Source: Symsagittifera roscoffensis
Lineage: Eukaryota; Xenacoelomorpha; Acoela; Convolutidae
Assembly (NCBI RefSeq): GCF_963678635.1
Contig: NC_087063.1
Location: forward strand, 42,856,759 to 42,920,758
DNA: 64,000 nucleotides
Direction: 5' to 3'
Numbering within the stretch: position 1 is the stretch's first letter; every line of letters starts with the position of its first letter. The notes beneath the pieces were generated by a model that was not told the DNA's origin, did no database searches, and saw only the letters and a list, made by a program, of their open reading frames with translations. Positions 12,885 to 26,010 of this stretch are shown here, in pieces. Position numbers and translations under genes: made by a program.

Positions 12885-13430
12885 AATAGCCGGTTGCTGT
12901 GCAAGTAGCACAGATTCTTCGGATCATATTCTTGAGAAAATAGAAAAAAAAAAATTTTACTTTTCAAAATAGTGTAATTTTTAAAAGGTGGTGTCATTGG
13001 TGAGTGGTTCAGCATCACGAAAAACTGAAAAAATAGCGAATTAAAAATATTTTTAAGTTTTTTCTAAATTTGTGCGCAATTATTTAAAAAATTTTAAGGA
13101 AATTTTCTTTTTTCTATTTAAGCGCTAAATGAAATATTCAAAACGATATAATCTATGAAAATCGAGCGTTACCCCGTCTTATTCCGAGTAAAATCGGAGC
13201 GTTACTCGGAATAAGACTAAATCTCGAAAGTTTCAAACCAGTTTTACTCGACACTGGACAATTTTTTTTAATATTTCAAATCGTTAAAGTTACGACTGAA
13301 GAGGCTGTAATATGATGTATCACTCAACCCATTCGGATGAGTATTAATAGTTTTGGAATTTTCGTGGCATTGCGTGGAAAAATAACTAAAACTCACCCAA
13401 AAACAAAGTACCTCCTCATTTTCAATGGTG
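12885..13430 (+). repeat. Interspersed repeat family 3, copy 1 of tandem pair
   Basis: It begins at 'agccggttgctgtgcaagta' with the palindromic tgtgcaagtagcaca motif. It ends with 'caacccattcggatgag' followed by a conserved 'aaagtacctcctcattttca'-type tail. The neighbouring copy starts 550 bp later with the same phrase. It encodes no protein. Confidence 0.7.
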
Positions 13431-13439
13431 GCAACAACA

Positions 13440-14045
13440 ATAATAGCCGGTTGCTGTGCAAGTAGTACAGAATGCCCACCAGATTCATAGAAAAAATTAC
13501 AAAAAAAACGTTGTTGTTTGTCTTCATTTTAGTGTCGTTTTTTTGCCTATGGTGTGAAAAAAGAATTTCACAAACGCGTTAAAAAAAATGACTAATTAGG
13601 CTTAATAGTGAACAATTAGCCTCAAAAAATGTTTAGAAAAAATTTCAAAAATAATTGTCAAAAATGTTATATTTTTTTAATGCAATAAACTTAAGTTTTT
13701 TTCAGAACATTTTTATGGCCGAAAAAGGAAAAGCGCTAAAAGAAGTTCTAAAAAAATCCTCATTTTAAAAATAGTTTGAGCCTAAACGTCCAATTGTTAT
13801 AAAAATAACATTACGCGAATGCATTACTCGCTCAAAATTAGACAATATCTCAACAACTTCAAATAAGTTTTTCTCGACACTGGGACAAATTTTTGAAATT
13901 TTTTTAGTTTTGTCCAAATTACGACGAAAAAGCTGTTACATGATACATTAATTGACCCAGTCCGATGATTATTTGTGGCATCTGATTTTGCGTGGAAAAC
14001 AAAAAAAGAACTGAAACACACGCGAAAACAATTTTCCTCCCCAAT
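13440..14045 (+). repeat. Interspersed repeat family 3, copy 2 of tandem pair
   Basis: The opening phrase 'agccggttgctgtgcaagta' and the ending ('gacccagtccgatgattatt', then a tail like 'ttttcctccccaatttttat') are the same as in the copy at 12885-13430, with many substitutions and indels between. Related sequence lies inverted at about 37660-38270. Confidence 0.7.
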
Positions 14046-14049
14046 TTTT

Positions 14050-16399
14050 ATTTTTTTTTAAGTTAACCAATCAGAGGCCTCACGCGAAGGTTAACTATTT
14101 AAAGTCAACTAAGCTATGGCTATCTTGCAAGAGCTGACCTTGTATATTGCAGCGCACGTACGATTGAACCTGCAATCATAAGATTGCTCGGCACTATCAC
14201 TACCGATGCTCCACAGCGCCACAATGGTTGGATTAAATACGGAGCAGACATTTTTCTAGATCCGGTTGAAAGGTTGCTAGCAACTCAATCGCACATTTTT
14301 TTGCATCACAACTTTAATTTAGGCATCTTACTTTAAGCAATTTTAAACAGTTACAAAATTTTTCTGCCGATTTGGAAGTAATTATAATCAGTAGTTTTTT
14401 TAGCTTTCATTTTTTTTGCAGCTCATCCTTTTAATTTGCAACAATTGAATTCATTTTCGTTCATAAAGTGCAGCAGTTAATTCTTTACGCTTCAGTAGTT
14501 AGTTTTTTTCCTTGATTAAGCAATGCTTTAAGCTGACTTAGAGCAATTGTTTTCATTATTTTCAATTGCTCATTTTTTTGCTCAGAAATGAGCATGAACT
14601 TGGTCTGATGCTCAATATTTGGCATATTAAAACGTTGTAGAGAGAATTGAAGACTATAAAAGCCCGCTGTTGGACTTATTCTACTCATTTGAAGTTGTGC
14701 TTGGAGCGCCTTTCGCAATATGGATTGCCCTGCTGACTGGTCTTACAGAATAGATATTAATGTTAATCCGTGGTAAGTGCAATGTTCAATTTTTGGGGGA
14801 CGATCGAACGTCGAATGCTTTGAAAATTATTTTTTTTGCACCATAATTCAATTTGTGGCCCTCGTCTTTTGTTCACATTGTGACAGCGCCTCCTCTCATT
14901 TTGCCTGTGGAAAAACTGGATAAAAAGGGCAGTTCTTGTGCCCACGATCGACAATTACAAGCGCGTCACCCAAATTGACCAGGATGCACTACACCTGCAC
15001 TTGGAATACTATTCAATTAGCATAACTCTTAACAAGTTCAAAAAGAACACTTTTTACCCTTTATAGCTAAAACGTGTTGGGATTTCATTTAGTAAAACTA
15101 TGCAGATAAAGAATAGCTCGCAAGGCTCTGAAATAAATTTTAGAAAAAAAGAATTCAGTTGATTTGAAAGTGGAGACCTTTTTCGGAACCTAACTTGGAA
15201 CTAATCTGTTCTCATTGTTCAAATTGTGTTCAGACTTGGAAACCGAAGCGTCCCTTATTTTCCTTCAAATTGCGCACCATTCAGCCCAAATTCAGAGACA
15301 CTATTCATTTTGGACGGACGTCCATTCTATCACAGTTTGAGATATGGTAATAAGTGGGCTATTTTTAGCCACGTAAAAAGCTGCAGTTGTTCAGAAACCA
15401 CAATTTCATTTTTAAAGCCTGAAAAACAAGCTATGAACCAAATTTCTGGATTGTTTGTAACATTAATTATTGCATAAGCCAGCGACGGACATTTTAACAT
15501 CATCCATTATTTATTGCAACTAGTAGTATCGAGTTCTTTTTATTATCAATTAATTCCAAAATCGATGTAAGTAGTTGTCAATCAATATTCCGCAGTGTCC
15601 AAAGCTGTAATCCGAATATTGAATGTTGGACTGAATGAGTTTCAATGAGATCCTTTGGGTGAATTAATCCCTCTTTGTCTCTTGCGTGGCGAGAATACGA
15701 AACATCTGCTTCTTAGGTCGATCTCAAGAAACTATTTTGTCTGCAATAATTTTGGAGGGGAATGCCAATCAGAAATCTAAGGTTAGAAAACTTCAATCAA
15801 AAATCAATTTTTCATTAACCAAATTTCTGTTTGTTTACGATAAATTTTACGCCGTATAAATTTCATAGCATCTGTTCTCTGCTGATCTCATTTTCTTGCT
15901 ATTATATGACTTTTGATGATTTTGTGGCGCAGACGAAAGAACGTGAGACTTCAATTCGCGAGGTCGAAGGATCGGATCCGAGCTATTACAAAAAATTTTA
16001 CTTTTTTGAGGCTTATTTTTTGATATTTATTTTTTCATTTAATAGAGCTGGTTTTTATCGTTTTTTTGCTTTAGTTTGCAAAGCGTAGCTTCGCTTCTGC
16101 GTCAATCTTTGCTTTAATTTATTTTTTTTTTGTAAAATTTTTATGTAATTTTGCAATGATTTCGCAGAGAGAACATATTTGCTAGAGTAAAAACATTTGA
16201 TATCTGAACTGAACTTTTTTGTTGCCTTTTTTTCGTTTTGAAAGACAAAACTCCGTGCCGATGCAGTTACTATTTAGCAGTTACTATTTTTATTAATGAT
16301 TCACCTAATTTTCAGTGCTGATCACAGTTAAAAAGATTTTGATCAGAGCCTAAATCAACAAAGTTGAACCATTTTTGAAGCAGTTCCATCATAAATCAT
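14050..16399. other. Non-coding stretch, no gene recognised
   Basis: Short frames only (up to about 85 codons), none with a motif, a plausible splice partner or biased composition. I see no RNA gene or clear repeat of my named families. Confidence 0.5.
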
Positions 16400-16840
16400 G
16401 ATGCAAAAAAATCACTGTTTAACATTTTTGCATAGCAACGGGTTAACCTGTCTTTTTTCCTGTCCTAAAACCAATTGTGGTTTAAGGATATTTTCGAGGG
16501 GTGGGGAAAGTGTGTATTTGGTTTTCGACCAAATAGATTTTCCGAGGTCTCTTCAAAAGATTTTAAAAAACACTATTGTCATGCCGAAGCCATTTTTTAA
16601 AAAAGGCCAAAAAAACCGTTTTTGAGCATGTTTGAAAGTTTTTTTTTGTTCCGGCGCATGTTCCTCTTGAAAAATCATTGTATCTTGGCGTCAGCGGCGC
16701 GCTTAACTTCAAAAAAGATAACGGCCAGTCATTCAAAAATGGAGGTCATAATATAATACCAAAGGGGGACCCGTTGGTTGGCAAGATGGTCGAATCCTAA
16801 GAAGAAGCCCCCCTCCCTTAATACGCCCCAGCTTAAAAGT
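16400..16840 (-). repeat. Interspersed repeat family 2, inverted copy
   Basis: Read on the - strand it carries the family-2 landmarks in order: a C/G-rich edge, 'attcgaccat' and an accaa-gggtcccc phrase (seen on + as 'gggggacccgttggttgg'), then 'gcgccgctgac' and 'ggcctttttta'-like phrases. The same order is seen at 32020-32430 and, inverted, at 37190-37450. It is non-coding. Confidence 0.6.
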
Positions 16841-19800
16841 ATGACATGCTTTTTGTTGTTGGAGACATCTGTTTAGTTTGCATAGTAACATTTTCTGTTG
16901 ATTCAATAGGTTTGATATATTTTTCCTTTCTATTCAAATAATTTGATACAATTGTTTTGGCTCATTTTTGTTGCTTGTTCGAAATTGAAGTTAACATTTT
17001 TGAAAGTGCAGCTCAAAATTTCTTCAAGAGCAAGGTAAGATTTAGAGAAGTTTTATTTACGAACTAGCCAATTGCATAATTAAATCAATTTTTGTCCAAT
17101 TGCAACGTCCAGTCTAAATAGCGCTGAAAATCAAACAAGTCACTCTACCTCAACAGTTTGAGGAAATTTTTTGTTTTATAAAAATCCTAAGCCACCCCTG
17201 CTCAAAATCTAATCGGTCAATAGGGTGTAAAATACTGCATTACTCAGCGCGCAGGGATCTTCTTCCAGGTCAATCGATTCGAGTTTTCTCGCAATCTGGG
17301 TAGCCGGGAAAGACCGTAGTTAGTCGATTCATACTCGGCAAATCTGGTAATATGTGATAAATTTACGCCCTAAAAACAAACTAAGGGCTTAGGAATAAAT
17401 ATGAGAAGGACAGACTTCATCTTAACCAGCAGCCAACCTCCTGAGCACAATTATGTAGATGAGTAGGCACAGGCAGGGCATTTTCGCACCAAGTTTTTGA
17501 TTGCCCCTCCTGACGATTGAAACACTTTCTTCAGTATTTAGCTAACTTCACTAATGAGTCGTATTCAATTGTCTGCTTCAATGTCTAGCTTCTTTAAGGT
17601 GGGAGACCAAAATTATTAGCTTCGTTTTAGTCGATGGTAATATGGAATTGTAAAAACTTTAACATAAATTCCCTGCAGCCAATATACAGCCCCGCCCTTT
17701 CAAATCACATCTGATTCCATGAATAAAAACTCCCATCCCCCGCCGTCTCGCGAGATAATCTCGCCAATTAACCCTGTAGATAAAAAAAATACCTAAAAAT
17801 AAGAACAAATATGAAGAAAATGTGAACACTATTTTGTGATTCCTATTATGAAAAATTCCTATTCTGAAACATTCATCCAGTGGAAAACGTAAAATTAAAT
17901 TGAGCTACTTGTCTATATTTCTGAGGGAGCGAACACGATTATTATAGAGTGTTTAGGGCGCAGAGAACATTCGGTTTAAAAAATTTCAGCCAATTTCAAA
18001 TACAGACAATTCAACCGCAAAAAAATCAGATAGCTCAACCGTAGACATTCGTCTTAATAAGATTTAAAAAAATATTTTTTATTAGAGTCAATTACTTTTC
18101 AATCATCGAATAATCAAACCAGAAACATCAAACACACATTAAACATCAAAAATTAAAAAGAATTTGTTCTGCTTAAGTTTCTAAGAATATGTGTAAATTG
18201 AATGTACAAAATTATGAAAATTTTGTTCATTTCATTGTAATTACTTGCGTTTTGCATAAGTTTTTGTTGACGATTGAACATTGGAGTTTTGACTTTCTCA
18301 TATTATCACCGGCTTCTCATATTGACTTTGGCATGTTTTTTGCGCATCTTTGAAATGTACAATGAACTTGGTTAGGGATGTATTCTTTATCGACAATAAT
18401 TTTTTGAAGCTGCTTTTCCATGCCTCTGATGCCTTATTTTTACGAGATTCACCGCTGAGCACCAAATTAAAAACATGCCATACAGCAATGTCAAACTTCT
18501 CTTTGATGCGTCTATTTCCTGGAAAAGCACCAATATAAGTGTCCGCAAAGTAATCCGCTAAGCTTTGAAATACCTGTGATTGATCATCATTTCAAAGTTG
18601 ATCAAAAACGAACGTTTTTTAAGCTAATCTTTTATTATATTTTAATTAAACGTATATTAATTATATATATGCATGCTTATGAGAATATCTCTAAGCAGCT
18701 GGATGTGTCTTGAGTCTTGTTAAGCATCAGAGTGTGCACCAAGGGTATACGTATTTTTTATCCCGCCGCGTATAATATTAATTTAATAAGAAAACATCTG
18801 GGGCCATTGAAAACGTTCCATTACAACGACAGATGTCGGATTGAGAAAGCAAATTGTGGCGAAGATCAAAATTCGACTGTCTGATTTACCAGATTTTTAG
18901 TTCACAAGACCAACTTTGAACTGTGCAGTTAGATGTTATACTTTGCGTACGTCCTAGCAAGGTTTCGAAACCAAGAATTTAAGACGTATGCATCTATTGA
19001 CCAAATCATGCTCCAGTTGAAAAGTTTTACAAAAACTTTTGATTTTAAGCATTTACACTTATGTGGTACAGAGAAAAAACTTGTTTGGCACGCAAGAAAA
19101 AAGCGGAATGCGGAATTCAATTTAAATTACTTTTGTTTGTCGCAACAAGTGTCTCTGATAAAATGACAGATCTCGATGCCCTGACTTTAGGCGGCGGTCA
19201 GAAATTTAGGGTTGTTTTCCTGATACAAGCAACCTTTCTCATTCTACATTAAAGTGAAATAAACGTCATACTACAATACAATTGGGTTTAGCGCTCTTTA
19301 AATACGGGTTGCCGGGTTCTGCTTTGCAATCTAAGGGGGTAATTGTTGCTTTAGGCGTGGTGGTCTTTTCCCAGATTTCTATCCGGCGTGAACGAGGTTT
19401 GAGCTCTTGTTTGATCAGAGAAATAGATTGGGAACTGTTTCTAATTTCATTTGCCGTCGTTAGTCAGCCTTTATATTTGCTCCAGTTATCATAACTTCAC
19501 AACTTATCGGGAAGGGTACGAAAATCCATTGAGTGGAAAAAAATTCCTTGAGAAATTGTCTAAAGAGACGCAAAGTTTCATATGAAGACTGATTGGGATG
19601 ATTGGTTAATCAGGCTATTTCTTCCATGCTGATTCCAACTTTTTCTAGCTTCTTCACTTTTTTTGAAACTATAACATATTTAATTTAAGAAAATAACGCA
19701 ACATAATTAGCAGCATAAAATAAAAGAATGCTTTAATATGAAAGCAGGGAGTTTTTGCCGTCACAACACAAATCAGAGCTTTTTATTTTTAAATGCCGTC

Positions 19801-21909
19801 TTTTTCTGTCTGTAAATGAATGAGAGAATAGTTTTTCCGTTACCTTAAGTTAAAAACGAGTTTGAACCATATTACAATTTGAACTACTTTGTGCCTTTCT
19901 GATTCTTGTTGCGTAAATCATTGTCGCTGTCCTTTCGTTCACGTGTTGAAGCTGGGATTACATTTTAAGCCGGGTAGAACTCAATTTATCGGGCTCCTTA
20001 AGGGCTAAGACGGTTGAAATTTTATTGTTCACAGACCCAGATGGTTTTGTTTAATTATATGATCTTGAACTTCCACATAAACAACCGGTAGGTTAAGAAA
20101 AGACTTAACGCAGCCAAGTTGAGATAATTCTGGCAAAGACGGTCCTGAAAGATACTTTTGATTTAAGCAACTTCAGTCTGAAGGTTTTAGACTTCAATTT
20201 TAAGCTTTTATTTGTTAAAATGTATTTGAAAAGCATTCAGAGGTCTAATTGCCACTAGAATGTCTTTGCTCTGACGAAATATTAGAACAAAATGCGCCCC
20301 TTCAGTGTCTTAAAAACAAACACCAGCTAAATTGCTACACACTCCAACACCCTTAACTTTCTTCTAAGAGTTTCACAGCAAGAAAATTTAGAGGTCTGAA
20401 AATCAGAGTACCAAATCTTCAAGAAAGTCAAAGAGGCTTTGTTTTCATGAAGTTCTAACTTGAGCGAATTACTTGCCTCGGTCATTTTCTTTAAATATAA
20501 TTGTCTCGAAGGGTCATTGATTTTCTATTCATTTTGATTCTCTTAAACAAAACAAGAACAGCTCTAAATAACAAAGTTTCCGTTTGATCCGTTTCAAAAT
20601 CTCAGTTTTTAATTCAAAACAGCATAGTGTTAATTTTTTTAGCACTAAGCTGGTTGATTTTTATCCAAACTAATCTTTATATTTTTCTCCAGACTACTTG
20701 GCGGTTGAAGCCGTTTTTTTTGCTGGCGACCTGTTGGTGACTTCATTTATTTTATTGCCCTTACTTGACCTCTAGCTTCAGGTCTACCACAGCCTGACCA
20801 ATTTCGGCTGCAATAGTGGTACCACGTGAAAGTTTTATAGACCCAAAAAAAACTGTCTTGAGTCGCAGAAAAAGTGTTTATCATTTCAAGTGATTTATCA
20901 TAACCAAATCAGGGGGCAAAATACCAACACGTATTGACTGAAGAGAGGCACAGATTTGTTTCTCATTTTTGTGCTATAAATGATCTTTTCATAATAGTAA
21001 GGGAGTTGTAGCCACTAGCAACCTTCTTATACGGCGTTCGCAAAGTTGTTTTTTACACCTGCCCTCTGGTGCTCACTCATTAAGATGAAGGGACGAGTAT
21101 TTTACTGAACCCGATTAAATCTGCCCCTGGTCGAAATATGCTACATGAATTTTTATACTACATTAGTAATAAGGCTTTTGATGAAATGCAAACTTGAAAA
21201 AATTTTCCTCCTGTGACCTTTTATATCAAGTTGTAAGAAAATTTGTCAATTCTAATTAATAGCAAGCGTTTTATTGTTGGAAGAATGTGACGAAATAATT
21301 CTACTCGAAGTGGGTTGGTTCTGCAGGGAAATTTCAAAGTAGTCTAAAAGAAATAAATGCCCTGAGCACAAAATTTTTTCACTTTTGGCACTAGTTTTGT
21401 AAAGTCATTCGGGTTGTGAAAATTGTCCATAGACCAAATTTGGATAATTAATTCTCATAGAAAATTCAGTTTTTGATTAACCCGTGGCAAATTAACCCGG
21501 CTCTGAAATTAATTCAATTTGAATTAATACTTGCTTATTCATCCAAATATTGCGCTAATTCACCTGAAAATTGATTTTTTTGTATTTGACACTGCGTGTG
21601 GTTGGGGTGGAACATTTAGAAAAAAAATTGAAAAAATGTTTTTTTTTTTCATTTGTTTTTGCCTCCGGAAACAAACTCAGACTCTTTAATTGTTTCTACG
21701 AACATTCAGGGCTCCCCTCTTCTATGTGCCAGCTTTTCATGTGTTATTATATTTCTAAATTAAGCAAATTGGCCTGGCTTAGAAGTTATTTCAAACCAAT
21801 AAATTGATAGAACCAGGTTCTCAAAGGTCTGAACTAGGTCTAATGCTCTATAGTTGGCTGAATAGAAAGTTGTAAATAAAATTGAAAAGTATGAAAGCCT
21901 TTCGATGGA
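16841..21909. other. Non-coding stretch, no gene recognised
   Basis: Open frames stay below about 80 codons and show no conserved motif. There are no paired splice signals around coding-like sequence. I see nothing annotatable beyond AT-rich, probably intergenic, DNA. Confidence 0.5.
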
Positions 21910-22490
21910 CTTATTGTTCCGACTTTTGAAGCAATTACAGACAATTTATGCTAGAGTTAATTTTTTATTCAGTCAAGTTTTTTCTTCCTAACTAAACCTT
22001 TTTAGCAGATTTTTTTTTAAAAAACTATCTCATAGATGGTGTCTGGAGCTCAATGGTGAACAAATTCATCTTTGATTAGTTTTGTAACAACATTGGAGTT
22101 TGAAAATTGTAACTTTGGTCACTATGCGTTTATTTGTCGCGCACTCCCCCTCAACATTAGCATATATTGACGCCAAATGCACCTTTAGAAAAGTTTTAGG
22201 GTCGGTCAGTCATAAATGGATATCTGAAAGTAGTAAAAATGTCGGTATGGGGTCGAATCCTTCAATCGCATACCCCCCCCCCCCCCCATCGCATCCCCCT
22301 TAAATCTGTCACTGCGCGTAAATTTCTTTTCTATTTGTAATTGAGGCAAGTCATCTGCTAGAATATGTGACGCTAAAGAAAAATCTTTGTACTTTTTTTC
22401 TTTTCGATAATTTTATCAATTTTTGACTTGACTGAAGTGTTTTATCAGCCTCAAAATTCAGTCGAAACATATACGAGCACTCTTGTCTAA
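21910..22490 (+). repeat. Interspersed repeat family 1, diverged copy interrupted by family 2
   Basis: The left end 'ttattgttccgacttttgaa' lies at 21912. A matching right end, cagtcgaaacatatacgagc then actcttgtc, lies near 22460-22487. Between them, about 22140-22310, sits sequence resembling an inverted family-2 fragment that ends at a run of Cs. This suggests that family 2 inserted into an older family-1 copy. Confidence 0.5.
22140..22310 (-). repeat. Interspersed repeat family 2, short inverted fragment with poly-C edge
   Basis: On the - strand a G run is followed by a phrase like 'gattgaaggattcgacccca' and a 'gactgaccgaccct'-type phrase, echoing the 'attcgaccccctggcgaccc' edge at 32050. 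The + strand shows the homopolymer as Cs at about 22271-22287. Confidence 0.45.
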
Positions 22491-22547
22491 TTTTTTTTCT
22501 CATTACGTGAATCTTCAAAATTCTTTAAGAGCTTGCGAGCAAAGAAA

Positions 22548-23052
22548 ACAAGACTGCTCGCATCAAGACAAAGCTCTGAATGTTCCGATCAAAGTCTATG
22601 GAGCAGTAATAACATAAAAAGTCGAATGCAATAAAACGAAATGAAAAAAAAAAGTTTAAAATTTGAATTGTTTTGTGAATATCAGCCCTCTCGCCTGCCA
22701 TGCAATTTACAAAGTGATTGGTTGCGCTCCTATTAACAAATCAATTATGGCAAATAAGCTTTCTTCAACCAATTTGGGACGATTTCTAAGACGGATTAAA
22801 CCCTTGCTTACGCGTTAATGGCGCGAAATATATCACGCGTTAAATGTCCCAAATTGATGAAACTGACAATCTTAAAACCCTCATTTTTTGCGAAAAGTAA
22901 CCACAATTGAAAAATTATTTCAAGTTTAAGCTTCAGACAGCAATACTTTTTGAGTGATAAAAAATTTTTTTGTCAAAACTGGCTAATTAAAAAGTCGAAA
23001 TTTGTTTGAAGAAAAAAAAACCACCCAAGAACAAGAAAGTTGGAACAATAAA
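22548..23052 (-). repeat. Interspersed repeat family 1, inverted copy
   Basis: On the + strand it opens 'caagactgctcgcatcaaga' and closes 'aaagttggaacaataaaaag', the reverse complement of the family-1 ends. The internal acgcgttaa motifs and 'cccaaattgatgaa' phrase are also inverted. It is more diverged than the copies at 10801 and 26253. Confidence 0.75.
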
Positions 23053-23549
23053 AAGACTTGCTAGAAGGTTAAAAATGATTCAACCACTGCTTTTCAACGT
23101 CATTTGCTTGAATGCATCACTCTCGAATCAATGAACACCGTCAAATAGTCACTTTCAAATGAAGTCTGCTCAAAACAAAAGGATGTGTTGAGCGTCTTAT
23201 ATCTTAATAATAGGAGCAAATGGGGTATAAGGCAAACATCCGATATGTCAAATATCCGCTTTGTCAAACATCAGAACTTATACAAAATTTATGTAATAAT
23301 ATGACGTTAGAATTTCAAAAACCAGACGTAGTTCAATTATACGATTCTAGCTTAGCCGACTCTCTGTTTGAAGTCGTCGGTAGGCGAGCTGCGTGCGCGT
23401 CGCCGTTTCTCGGCGATAACGGGCTCTAATTGTTATATTGAGTCCTACCCTCTGTTGGCAAGCTCGCAACACGTTGGCGCGACCGCGAAGATCTGCCTTC
23501 ATTCGACCACCATAGCATCTGTTAAACGTACGGCTAATTGTCTAAGCGA

Positions 23550-23853
23550 CCAAATGATTGCATCAATTCAATTTGAAATGCATCAATCTGCCACTTACGC
23601 GTATTATAAGAACGCACTATATCGTTTGTTAATTATCCCAAATTGCCTCACCAGCAATTTTAAACTACCATAACTTTAAGAAAAAATGATCTCAGGTGAA
23701 ACATCTTTTTTAATTTGAGGTGTATATATTATATTTGATGGTATAAAAAGTTTCTGTCAAAAATGCTTACTTAAGAATTCGATAATAGACTGAATAAAAA
23801 AACACCCCTAGCATAAATGTTCTGCACTCTTTTTGAAAGTCGGAACAATTACA
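23550..23853 (-). repeat. Interspersed repeat family 1, inverted partial copy
   Basis: Only the left half of the family is recognisable. 'cgcgtattataagaacgcac' and 'ttaattatcccaaattgcct' lead to a terminal 'tttgaaagtcggaacaatta' at 23837-23852. A GC-richer patch just before it (23360-23470) is not explained by the repeat. Confidence 0.5.
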
Positions 23854-23859
23854 CGACAA

Positions 23860-25281
23860 AAAAGGCCAGTCGAACTCGAACTAAATTCGGTTTTTATGAT
23901 TTCAAACACAGCCATAAATTATTTTCTCGAAGCGCATAAAATCATCCTATTTAAATGGCATCTAGCGATAAAATTTTCTTGGTCATGAATGAATAATTAA
24001 TGTGTCAAAGAGCATTAATCTTCATAAGATTCGCTGAAAAAGTGAAGTCATTAAAAGGAAAGGTACATTTTGAGATAAAATAAAATTTATTTTCCCTTTG
24101 AGAGCCCAAAACTTGTCCTTGCAGACTCAGCCCACCTGAAATGAGGGCGGAGACTTATATAACTGCTTGTCGCAGGATCAGTTCGGCATATAATGAATCA
24201 AAATTGAGCGCACGCTGAAATGGTATTAAAAGGATTTAAGACAGCATTGAATAGACGCGCTGTTGGAAAGAAGGAAAAAATCAAACGTTCAATGTATTTA
24301 AGCTGCGTGACTGCACACTATTTCCCTACGTACTGATACCCCTGATGCGAGTAAAGCTTTATAGTGAATTCACTTACTGTTTTTTTCTTCTCTTTTCCAT
24401 ACCCTTGCTTGTGCATCAGCCTCAGTGCGTCTTTACTCTTCTTGCCAAGATATGCTCAACATCAGCTCAATTTTCAAACAATTCCCTTTCGCTTGCAAAT
24501 GGAAAAAGCTTCTTAATTTTGACTACTGCCCCACCAGCACATTTCACCATTGATTAGTGGTAAGCCAAGTTCAATTCAGGCAGAGATTCTCCAGACCCGT
24601 CCCCCCACACACCCATCCCCCCATCCCCCTCCCCCTCCCCGCTATTCAAAGCTGAAATGTCTAATGGCTATTTTGGTTTAGTCTTTTACAACCGTTTATC
24701 ATCGCCTTTCCACATTTGTTTTCCGGCTTAAGAAGCTTCAAATGATAATTTAGTCTGACTGAGTAACTTTAAACCATCCTGTAAACGGCGACAATTTTTT
24801 CAAAATTTAATTATCATTTTTCTGCATCAATTTTCAGTTTTTGCAACATGAAAGAATAAAAAACGTTTCGTTCGTGTATCTAATATGTCCTCAAATGTCT
24901 TTTATTTTGTTTTAGAATGCAGGATTATATAACCTGGACTTAAACGACATTTAACTAGAGGCAGGGCCATCGAAAACTATGAGATTATTTCTTCCTATAC
25001 CAGAATCTTTTAATCTTTTCAGATCGGAAGATAGATTTTAGCCTCGGATTTTTTCTAAGTTATTCTTTCTTTCTTCATTATAATCTTGGCCTTATTCAGC
25101 TTGATTCCTATAATTTCTTTACTTTATCGATTCAATTTCCAACCTATAATTAAATTTACTTAACATACTTTTCTCTTCGCTCTCATATTCGACCTTAACT
25201 CGGCTCCATTTTCTGACCCATTAGAAAATAACTTGTCAGTACTCAGTGACAACTAAGTTCGTTGTCCAAATTTTGCCCAAA
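23860..25281. other. Upstream region of the KCTD-like gene
   Basis: No coding exon is recognised. A C-rich low-complexity patch lies at about 24597-24642. Just before the coding exon, a pyrimidine-rich tract ending 'ctgacccattag' at 25213-25224 would serve as a 3' splice site, so a 5' untranslated exon further upstream is possible. In the coding frame the same TAG is a stop, so coding sequence cannot continue upstream without splicing. No TATA box can be assigned with confidence. Confidence 0.4.
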
Positions 25282-26010
25282 ATGAGCCACAACCCAAACA
25301 ATATAATTCGGGTCAACGTTAGCGGGAGAATTTTTGAGACATACAAAGACACACTTCTAGCAACCGGCGGATCATCTAGCAAATTTCACCAGCTTATTCA
25401 GGAACAATACGCGTCTAACAATCAACCCTCATTTCCCAAGGACGAACCCTCCAAATTTACACCTAATTTTGGGGGTCAACAAAGTGGTTTTCAGCAAAAC
25501 GGGGGAACCCAATTTTGTAATAATAACAATACTAATAGTGTTATAACCACAAATGGCTCAAGTGGGTATAACAGTTACGCAACAACCTCATCCTCGTCAT
25601 CTTCCCCTTCTTCAATCGCGGCTCCCTTGGAAAAACTGGACCTCTTTTTCGATCGCGATCCCGAATGTTTCGAACACATTCTCTTTTACCTTCGGACAGC
25701 TTCCTTAGCCGGGGTCAGAGATCTGACAACAGTCGAGAAATTGAAGGTCGAGTCCGAGTTCTACGGCCTCGGGTCGGGCTTCCAAGAACTGCTCAAGGGC
25801 AAAGAGAGAATCCTCAACATGACCTTACGTGACCCCACTTCTAACAATGTGCGCAAAGATGTAGACATGAAGAAGACTTATGTAATAAAACTGCAGATTA
25901 TTCTAGAAAAAGTGGAGGATTACGTCAAGTGGGATATTGAGAGAAACGAGAACATAATTCGAATCGCAATCGGTCATCGCACACAATGCTCAACCCACAT
26001 GAGATATCAG
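25282..26010 (+). CDS. KCTD-like gene, coding exon 1
   Basis: 243 codons from ATG to the GTGAGC donor at 26011, carrying the complete split T1/BTB domain. If the intron is not removed, the frame runs only 12 more codons to a stop at 26044. Codon composition is clearly richer in C/G at third positions than in the flanking DNA, supporting a real exon. Confidence 0.88.

Noticed and set aside
25246-25281. Start of the KCTD-like protein at the upstream GTG
   Set aside because: GTG is not a normal eukaryotic start. The ATG at 25282 has a good context, and the conserved domain begins just after it.
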